Source: Laccaria trichodermophora (taxonomy: Eukaryota > Basidiomycota > Agaricomycetes > Agaricales > Hydnangiaceae). Taken from it: a stretch of DNA of 64,000 bases. Below, piece by piece: positions 56,505 through 64,000 of this stretch; position 1 is the first letter of the stretch, and every line of letters begins with the position of its first letter. The notes under the pieces were generated by a model, which saw only the letters and a program-made list of their open reading frames with translations, did no database searches and was not told where the DNA came from. Where the stretch lies: positions 992,001-1,056,000 of the forward strand of contig JACTVC010000020.1 of assembly GCA_018417955.1 (NCBI GenBank), given 5' to 3'. Made by a program: the position numbers and the translations under genes.

Positions 56505-57395
56505 TTAGACCGTGTTTTTCCTTACAGGTTTTCACCTTTTTTCTGACGTCTTGGCCCCGCGGCGAGCGGACGGACACCTTGGCTCTTCGCAAAAGGCCAT
56601 AGTGACTCTACCCGACCTCGAACGCATGCTCGTTTGCCTGTCGTCATTCTCGGTTGCCGCGAGAGGTGCTACGCACCTCGAGCATTCGAAAAAGCTGATT
56701 GAAAAAGGTCAGTACACGCTCGTCTTTCTGGTGTTTGAAGTACTTACACACGCGCATTTGTTCCAAGGAAATCGTGCCTGTGTATTCTACCGACGTTTTC
56801 GCCTAGCGGCCAATGGATCACCTGGCTGTACAATTGAACACTAAACAAGGTGAGTACGTATCCAGGCTCTTTGAGTCAGACTTATGAACTTACACCTCGG
56901 TTTTCGAAGATTGGCGCCCATTTCTTCTGAGGTTATGGCCCCGCGGCGAGCGGACCACTGGCCCGGAGCCAAAGCCCCGTAGATGATGAAAACCGTTGTT
57001 GAGTATAGGATAGGTTTGAGGAGTAGCGGTGCGAAGCACCGCGCCGTCAAACTCCTTTTAAATGCACTGTAAGTGGTTTATCTTATTGTTGATGTCGGGA
57101 TGTTACTTACCAATTCATCGTAGTAGAGTTATCGTGCTCGCTGATTTCCTGCTACCGCTGTTGTCGACTATCCCCTATGCGCACCACGTTCACGTCGTTC
57201 CTGGCCTCAACACGACGTTGAATATATGTATCGACGTCCGCCAAACGGGGGTAGATCGACTCTGCAAAGGTATGTTAGTTTTCATGAATGGTTAAGAAAG
57301 CAAAACTTACTTTGTGAATGTAGCATCTACGCCCCATGGATAGTCGTCGTCAACGACGTAGACTATCTGTATCGACGTCCGCCAAACGGGGGTAT
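56505..57395 (+). repeat. Right inverted arm of the spacer element, unit 3 (diverged)
   Basis: Module order is kept but the sequence departs more from units 1 and 2 (for example GAGAGGTGCTACGCACCTC near 56662, and one module fewer). The GCGGTGC-GAA-GCACCGC hairpin is retained at 57026-57042. Confidence 0.7.
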
Positions 57396-58453
57396 GTCAA
57401 CTGCACAAAAGTACGTTAGTTGCCGCGAAGGCCTGTTTAGGGACGGAGAACTGACTTTGTGAAATTACATCTACGTCCCATGGCTCGTCGTCGTCAATCG
57501 CGCCCTCAGCACCTTGCATACCCTCTAAGCTTCTCGAAGAACCGTTGTATCCACAGTCCACCCCTTTGCAACGAGGAAGTCGTCCGTTTCTCGATTGTTT
57601 GTTTGAGAGGTGGTCTGTGGTGGGCAATGGGAGGAGTCCTGCAAGACGTAAGGAAGAGATGGTGATGCGTGGGACGAAGGAAAGCGTTGCGTGGTTATCG
57701 ATCTGAAGAGTGCGTTGGGGAGTGACTGGCGGCGATGATCTATCGTTGTCTGGTGGGATTGTTGGACGATAAAACGTTGTGAGTGTTTCTCTTGTTTTTT
57801 TTCCCCTTGATTTCAGAATGTTGATAGAGTGGAACAGACGCGGACTTGCCAATTGTCATTGATGGGGGTGGCGGGATACATGAGTTCCCAGATTGTTGGG
57901 TGTTTGGAGACGTTTTGAGGAGAAAACGACCGCTGGAAGTTGGTGGATCCTGCTCTGTAAGTACTCCCCTCTGAAAGTCTTATTGAGAAGCTCACGTCTG
58001 TTACGCCTCAAGACCCTCCATAACCGCAGCCATCACCAGACGGCACATACCCTACACGATCCTTTCACCCTCTCAAACCCTTTATCGGCATGGGAATCGT
58101 GCGTTGAGACGTTGTAGGGCGTAGTTATGTCGGAGACGGACGTTGAAGGTCGTTCAGTGCGACGTGTTGGTTATTCTTTAGCGGGGCTGGTTGGGAGGAA
58201 GGACGGATGGGAATGCAAGGCATGGGTCAGAGCCGGAATCTGATTGATTAGAAGGATTGAAGACGCGAGTACGCGTAGAATGTATGTATCAAATCGCGTC
58301 GCGTCCGTTTTTGATTCCGGCTGCGTCATCAGGAGCGCCATCTGCTGATCGATCCCTGCACTTCATTCAATCCTTTTGTCAATCCATGCAGGGCTTTGCT
58401 TACGACGTATACAAAACCACATCCATCCTATCAGTGGCGCCCTCTCCATCATC

Positions 58454-60674
58454 ATGTCCTGGTCAGCCCACCTCCCTCCCGCTATAACACATCACTTGCC
58501 CACCTGGACCACACACCTCCACCTCCCACCAACCGACATCCTAATCCTCATCCTTCTCTCCTTCCTCGCCCTCATCCCCTTCGTCCCTCGCCCTTCTTCC
58601 TTCTTTCGAGCCAGCGTCCGAACAACGCCCCTCTCCGGCCCACGCAACACCTCCCTCCTCTTTGGGCTCTACCGCCACATCAACGAGTCTCCCGATCCCG
58701 GGCTGGTATACGAACATTGGGCGGAGGAATACGGACCTGCGTACGTTGTTCCTGGGGGTTTTGGCTCCAAGAGGGTGGTGATTCTTGATCCGAGGGCGAA
58801 TGCCCATTTTTATGCGAGGGAGACGTTTGGGTATGTGCAGACGAAGCTTTCGAGGGTTTTTATTGAGAATCTGGTGCCGTGCTTCGTTTTTTTTCTTGGA
58901 GTGAGCGCTTATGGTGTGGAGTGTAGTTTGGACGAGGACTGTTGTGGGCTGAAGGGGAGAGTCATAAACGGTGAGTTTTCTACTTGTTTGAGTCAGTCTG
59001 CTTCCATTCTTCACTTACTCAAGTCGCACATAGACAACGCAAAGCGCTTACCCCAGCATTCAGCAATGCAGCCATCCGAAAACTAACCTCCGTATTCTTC
59101 GATTCTTCATACAAGGTTCGTCATTGTTTCCCCTCCCTCCTCTGCCCCCCGTTGACGCGCGTTCTAAATATAGCTGAAAGGAATCTGGGACGCCAAAATC
59201 GACGCAAGCACCACGGAGGACGTTATTCTGGACGTCCAAATCTGGATGAACCACATCTCGTTCGTCCTCCCTCCCCTCTTCTCATCGCCTCACTAACACC
59301 CTCTCTATTTCCTCCGTAGACTCGACTCAATAGGCATAGCAGGCTTCTCACACACCTTCGGCGCCCTAGACGGCAACAACACACCCGTCATAGACGTCTT
59401 TGACTCCTTTGCATCCTCCGACACCTCCTTCCTCTCCAAACTCGTGTTTTTCCTTGGACCCGTGTTTCCGATGTTGCAGAAGTTGCCGACGAGGCAGAAT
59501 AGGATGTTTAAGAGGCTGAGGAGGACTATGGGGGCGATTGCGGATGAGCTTATGGCTAGGGATCGGAGGATGCGTGAGGGGGAAGTAGTAGGGAAAGGGA
59601 AGGAGGAGGAAAAGTCGATTATTGGGTTGTTACGTGAGTTGCTTTTGCATGTACCTGAATTGGGCTGATGAGGAGACAGTGAAAGCGGAGGATAAGAGCT
59701 CGTCGTTGGCTATGACGCAGGAGGAGATTTTGGCTCAGGTTCGGTACCTTTATTTTTTATGGAATGTTTAGATGACGTTCTTTCTAACCAGATGAATGTA
59801 CTCCTACTAGCCGGCTACGAAACCACTTCCAGTAAGCCCTCCCTCCCTTTGGCTTCTCTTCTCCGCTAACGCTCATTACTTACAGTCAGCTTAACCGTAC
59901 GTTGTCCCCCTTACCTCTTCCCAAATACTAACACCTTCGTTTCACAGTGGGCCCTAATAGAACTCTGCCGGCGCCCAGACAAACAACAACGACTCCGCGA
60001 CGAGCTCTCCCAATTCAGCGGCACCGATCCATCATGGGAACAGCTCTCCACGAGCCTGCCTTACTTGGATGCGGTTGTCCAAGAGGTGTTGAGGTTGCAT
60101 CCGCCGGTTGAGGAGACTACGCGTGTGGTAAGTTGTTGTTTTCTTCCTTTTTTCCCATTCACCACTCACAAACGAACAACAGGCAGCCCAAGACGACATA
60201 ATCCCCTTTTCCTCCCCCTTTGGGACTTCCGGCACCAACACGTCATTGGTGATAGCAAAAGGAACAACCATCACATCCCCCATCCGTGCCCTCAACCGCT
60301 CACAGGCGCTCTGGGGCCCAGACGCCAAGGAGTTTGTACCCGAGCGGTGGTTGGATGATATGCGTGGTGTCACGGGGAAAGCGAAGGAGATTATGGGACA
60401 TAGACATATATTGACGTTTTCGGATGGGCCGAGGACGTGTCTTGGGAAGGGGTTTGCGTTGGCGAATTTTAAGGTTCGTTTTGCGTTTCCAAAGTTCTTG
60501 TTTTCTGATGCACTGTCGTAGGCGACTTTGTCGGTGTTAATTCGGAACTACGACTTCGCGTTTCCTGGTGGTGTGGATACGAAGATTGAGAAACATCCTT
60601 CTATTTTGCCTCGTCCAAAGGTTGCTGGGGAGGTTGGGGCACGGGTTCCATTGAGGGTTAGGAGGGTTGAGTGA
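58454..60674 (+). CDS. Cytochrome P450 monooxygenase, unit 4, 11 exons, 559 aa
   Basis: Exons: 58454-58873, 58927-58970, 59034-59115, 59174-59259, 59320-59633, 59680-59738, 59792-59831, 59886-59896, 59948-60127, 60183-60473, 60522-60674 (1,680 nt, open). All P450 landmarks are present: FVPRPSSFF after the anchor, LAGYETTS, EVLRLHPP, and FSDGPRTCLGKG. It shares the GTGCCG intron-1 donor and the SLDED/SLDEG segment with unit 1, while its intron-3 and intron-4 donors are GTTCGT like unit 2. Intron 10 ends CTGTCGTAG, three bases longer than in units 1 and 2. It is probably functional. Confidence 0.9.
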
Positions 60675-60917
60675 GTGAGAGTGATATCGATTGGGATTGG
60701 ATTGTGCACGGTCGAGGTTGTATTTCAAGTTGTGATTCAAGAGCATTGTACTCGTGTTACGTTCGAACTACTGTACATTGGATACATACGTATGATACAC
60801 AAATTTTTCATCTTGTTGATTTGTAAATGACCAAGAATGTATTGTACTCGTGTTGCGTTTGTACTGTTGTACATATGATACACAGATTTTCGTCTTGTTG
60901 ATTCGTAAATGACTCGA

Positions 60918-62315
60918 TTAAACTGTCCTTGAGCCAGCAGAGAGGTGGTTCAGACTGGGGTCGTATACGTTGAGAGCTACCGTCCCCAGGTCAGTTGAGT
61001 AACTCGTTTCAGTTAAAGCAAGAAGATCAACATACCGCTCTGCATTTGAGCCTGACCAGGCTTATTCGACGAAGTTCCTAATCCCACGACAAATTAGACA
61101 TGGTTTACAAAAAGCAAAGAAAAAAGTGAAACAAACCCTGCGAAGCGATAGGACTCTGCAAAGAATCCATGACCGGCTTCCCGCTCCCATCTTCCTGACC
61201 CACACTCTGCTGGCCACTCATACCCTGCAAAAGGGTTCCCGGAGGGCCATGATACACCATCACCTGAGGCTGCCTCTGCTGCTGTTGGGGTGCCTGCATC
61301 TCCCCTCCTCCTCCACTCGTCGTTCCATTCTTACTCTGAGTCAACCCACCACCACCACCACCACCAGCCTTCCCCGGCGGCCTGCCCTCAACCCTCCTAA
61401 CAAACTCCCCCCAACACGCCCTCTCATCCCCACCCATCGCCTCAAACTGCTCCCTCACGGCCCCTGGCGCCTTTCGCCAAACCGCCCGATGGCGACACAC
61501 CGTGCTCTTCACGTACCGACTCCCAAACACGCATTCGAACGCCGTGCGTTGGGTCATGCTTGCCCCGGAGGGGGACTGGGAAATGAGCGAGTCCATGGCT
61601 GCGAAGCCTGCGGAGAGCTCGTAGACTGTGTAATCGTTTGGCCAGCGTTTTAGTGGGGGGTGTGGATGGTAGGGTATTGTAGAAGAGGATGAGGAAGCGG
61701 GGGAGGAGAGGTGGGTTGGTGTTGTTGGTGTTAAGTAGGCTGGGGGGGCGGATTGGGGTTGGAGAGGGGAAGCGGGGTGGGTGTGTAGAACGTTGGGTAT
61801 AGGTATGCAGTGGATGTGGTGGGGTTTAATGTAGGGCTGTTGGTGGATGTTGACGGGGTGGGTGGGAGTACTGCTGCTGAGGTGGATGCAACGAGGATGG
61901 GGCTGCTTTGGGGTGGGGGAATGGTGCCGTGGGACATGTAGTACCCGTTTCAGATGTGGATCTTTGATAGATGCCCCCCTGGGTCGGAGGGGTCTGGTAT
62001 TGACCGCTTCGATAGGGGTTTTGGTGGGGTGGTATCGTGCTTTGACGACGATGAGGGCTGCTTGGGGGCCATGGGTGGAGTGTTTCCCGGAACTGGGAGT
62101 GTTGGAGCCGGGGGTCGAACGGTCATTTGCAGTTTCAGCTCTTCCCGTAGGCTCAGGCATTCGTCCTCTGGCAGCCCCTCGAGAAGGCTTTTACGAGCTC
62201 GGTATAGGAGACGCTGTTGACTTTCCACTATCCGAACTGTGCTGACTGTATGTTGCTCCCAATGACATGATGTGGGGTTGTAGGTATCCAGATACAAGGA
62301 AGCGTTTAAACCCAA
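60918..62315 (-). pseudogene. Convergent Q/G-rich-tail gene, unit 4, nonsense plus frameshift
   Basis: A TCA-to-TGA change at 61950-61952 stops the frame at HLSKIHI, just before the serine/proline linker. Further along, one base and about 18 bp are missing around 61775-61840 relative to unit 1, changing frame again. The core (FGSRYVKSTVCRHRAVWRKA) and the last exon are still recognisable. This is the most damaged copy. Confidence 0.8.
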
Positions 62316-62462
62316 GTCGGATACGAGTGTTGTAAATTGGGATAGCTGGAAATAGGGAAAGGTGGGGACGGTTTGCTGGAGTCATATTGGATCTGTCTGT
62401 CATCGATGAATTTGAAGTGGGAAAAGAAGGTGGTGAATAGGCTGGAAAGGCTTGACACGTAG

Positions 62463-62469
62463 ATTTATA
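62463..62469 (-). promoter_or_regulatory. TATA box (TATAAAT), unit 4
   Basis: Same conserved word and spacing although the gene behind it is broken, consistent with recent decay. Confidence 0.6.
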
Positions 62470-62544
62470 GAGAGAGTTCTTGGCGATTACCGTGTTGATT
62501 CGATGTCCGTGTTGCTGCCGGACCAACGAGAACACAGCCATTTA

Positions 62545-64000
62545 GAGTTAAAAGACAGATTTGAGTTCAGCGATGAAAAGTGGTAAGTTTTCGATCATTT
62601 TTGGCCATAGTTTCGGTGCAAGGTAGAATGGACGAGCAGAACCTCCCCATGAAATTGTTATCGACGACAAAAGAGAATGTCTACAAATGTAACAAAACCA
62701 AACAAACAAGTTCTCCTCTTGCCAAGTTCGTCAAACAGCGAAATATCTGGCTAGGTCACACAGGTACGTGTCAGTATCTTATCTGAATGCTGAAACTTAC
62801 CGACAAGTTTGAAAATTCAAGTTTGTCAATCACGTTAAGGCAAAAATCCACATTCTCATAGCATCCTGCAAACACAAGTCCATGAGTACTCGGCCAACCG
62901 ACCTTACCGTGTGATTGGATGCTTGCAGGGTGGAGAAACTGGGTGTAAATGACTTTCCGATTTAGTAAGTAATCACTCAGCATTTCAAATTCACGCAAAA
63001 CTCACTTATAGTCTGAAGCTACAATGTGTGGCGGATTTGTAGAACATGATCGACCTCCCCAAAAGGTTTGACGCTTCGTCCCAAGCCGGGAGCCCTGGAA
63101 AGGCTAATTAGAGAGATGACAGCTAAATTGCGAGGGTAAGTCAATGAATACTCGAATAACGACACAAACTTACGCCTTACTTTAAAGATTACAATAGACC
63201 CACCATAACTTGATGACGGACGAGCATTCGAGGCGTGGGAGGACCGGGAAACCTCCAGAAACTGGCAACGCATGTTAACAACCTTCAAATACGTGAGTAA
63301 TCACCCTAGCACTCAAACAGACATAAAACTCACATACATCCGAAAGCTACAAAGGCCGAACATGAACGACATCACAAAACGAGTTGGCGGGACATCGATA
63401 CATCGTAACCAGCGTTGGAGAGGTGGATTGGAGGCCGTAATGTGGTGATTCAAGGATGACGAAGGTACATTGAACCCTTTGCTAGATCTTCACACATTGA
63501 CCACACGTAGCCAACAATATCAACGAAAAAGGAAGAAAGGAGTCTCGGGAGGACCACGTCAAGCCCAGACAGTGTTTGCCGGAAATCGATATGTTGCGCC
63601 ATCGCAAAGGAAGGCCTAAACATAATGGGTAAGTACTTGTTTGTATGTAGGGTCCAATCCTTTTTATTCCTGCATGTTGCAGGTTGTCAACAGCAGCCAA
63701 CATTATCCAATGTCCGTATGCTATCCACATGGAGAGATGGCATCTAGCGCACGGCGATACGCCGTGTCAAAGCAAGTGAGATACATGGCAAGTTGGATGG
63801 GTTCCGGAAGCTGGAGGGTGGCCTCCATCCATTTAGCGGACATTGCTAGGTCGATTTGGGGCCAGGAGGAGTGCAGGGCAATTCGCACAGTCGACGTACC
63901 CCCATTTGGCGGATGTCGATACATATAGGTAATGTCGTTGATGGTCGTTGAGGTGAGGAGCGGTAACTTGAATGTGGTGTGTGTCAAAAATGATGCAGCA
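62545..64000. other. Outer left spacer of unit 4, diverged, runs off the window
   Basis: Intron-like stretches continue (GTAAGTCAATGAATACTC...AAACTTACGCC near 63136; GTAAGTACTTGTTTG near 63629), as does the CCCCCATTTGGCGGATG/CGATACATATAG motif near 63900. Between them the sequence departs strongly from units 1-3. Confidence 0.55.

Larger units (their letters stand above)
47113..58282 (+). repeat. Tandem array, unit 3 (~11.2 kb)
   Basis: Direct repeat; the P450 start is 11,151 bp from that of unit 2. It carries the 25-nt deletion in P450 exon 1 and a more diverged right inverted arm. Confidence 0.9.
58283..64000 (+). repeat. Tandem array, unit 4 (partial, runs off the window)
   Basis: The P450 start is 11,175 bp from that of unit 3. 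From about 62800 onward the spacer diverges more strongly from the other units (63100-64000 matches only module by module). This may be the distal edge of the recent amplification. Confidence 0.85.

Noticed and set aside
1..64000. tRNA, rRNA and other standard RNA genes
   Set aside because: No tRNA-like arm set or rRNA-like sequence was recognised by eye on either strand; a covariance-model scan was not possible.

Overview
The window looks like a chromosomal segment of an Agaricomycete (mushroom-forming basidiomycete). The evidence is small (45-60 nt) introns with GTRAGT donors and CTNAC branch sites, a KDZ-type (Kyakuja-Dileera-Zisupton) DNA transposon, a many-intron P450 and several lineage-type genes with no familiar domain. 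All exon models were built by hand from splice signals and from comparing repeated copies; no database was searched.

Layout. (1) 1-7.1 kb is repeat-rich. It holds a minus-strand ESCRT-III SNF7-like fragment with a tandemly duplicated core exon, an intact-looking four-exon gene of unknown function (3353-4855), and GTCGTC-rich low-complexity DNA with a perfect 29-bp palindrome. (2) 7.67-13.68 kb is a 6,005-bp foldback element: two 2,943-bp arms, mirror images with no net length difference, a 119-bp apex, and 7-8 bp direct repeats at the insertion site. (3) 13.7-21.33 kb is a KDZ element with an intact-looking six-exon transposase (1,079 aa) and an accessory ORF. Its right end is homologous to each arm tip of the foldback, so the foldback looks like a non-autonomous derivative carrying two 'right ends'. 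(4) 21.3-24.9 kb holds decayed, unrecognised coding-like sequence and no clear gene.

(5) From about 24.92 kb to the window end there is a direct tandem array of an ~11-kb unit (three full units plus a partial fourth). Each unit has a P450 gene on the plus strand (11 exons, including an 11-nt exon), a convergent minus-strand gene with a Q/G-rich tail, and a ~6.5-kb spacer. The P450 is intact in units 1, 2 and 4; unit 3 carries a 25-nt slippage deletion in exon 1. The convergent gene is damaged differently in units 2, 3 and 4, and its start is unclear everywhere.

The ~6.5-kb spacer is the most unusual part. It carries two diverged inverted arms built from short repeated modules: intron-like stretches that read as introns on both strands (GTRAGT...ACTTAC), short perfect hairpins, a GGCGGACG/CGATACATAT motif, and a GGCCCCGCGGCGAGCGGAC motif. 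Two short conserved ORFs sit between the arms and point outwards: a 92-codon ORF on minus, and a two-exon 43-codon gene on plus with its own TATA box. I know of no described element with this organisation; this is the best candidate here for something undescribed.
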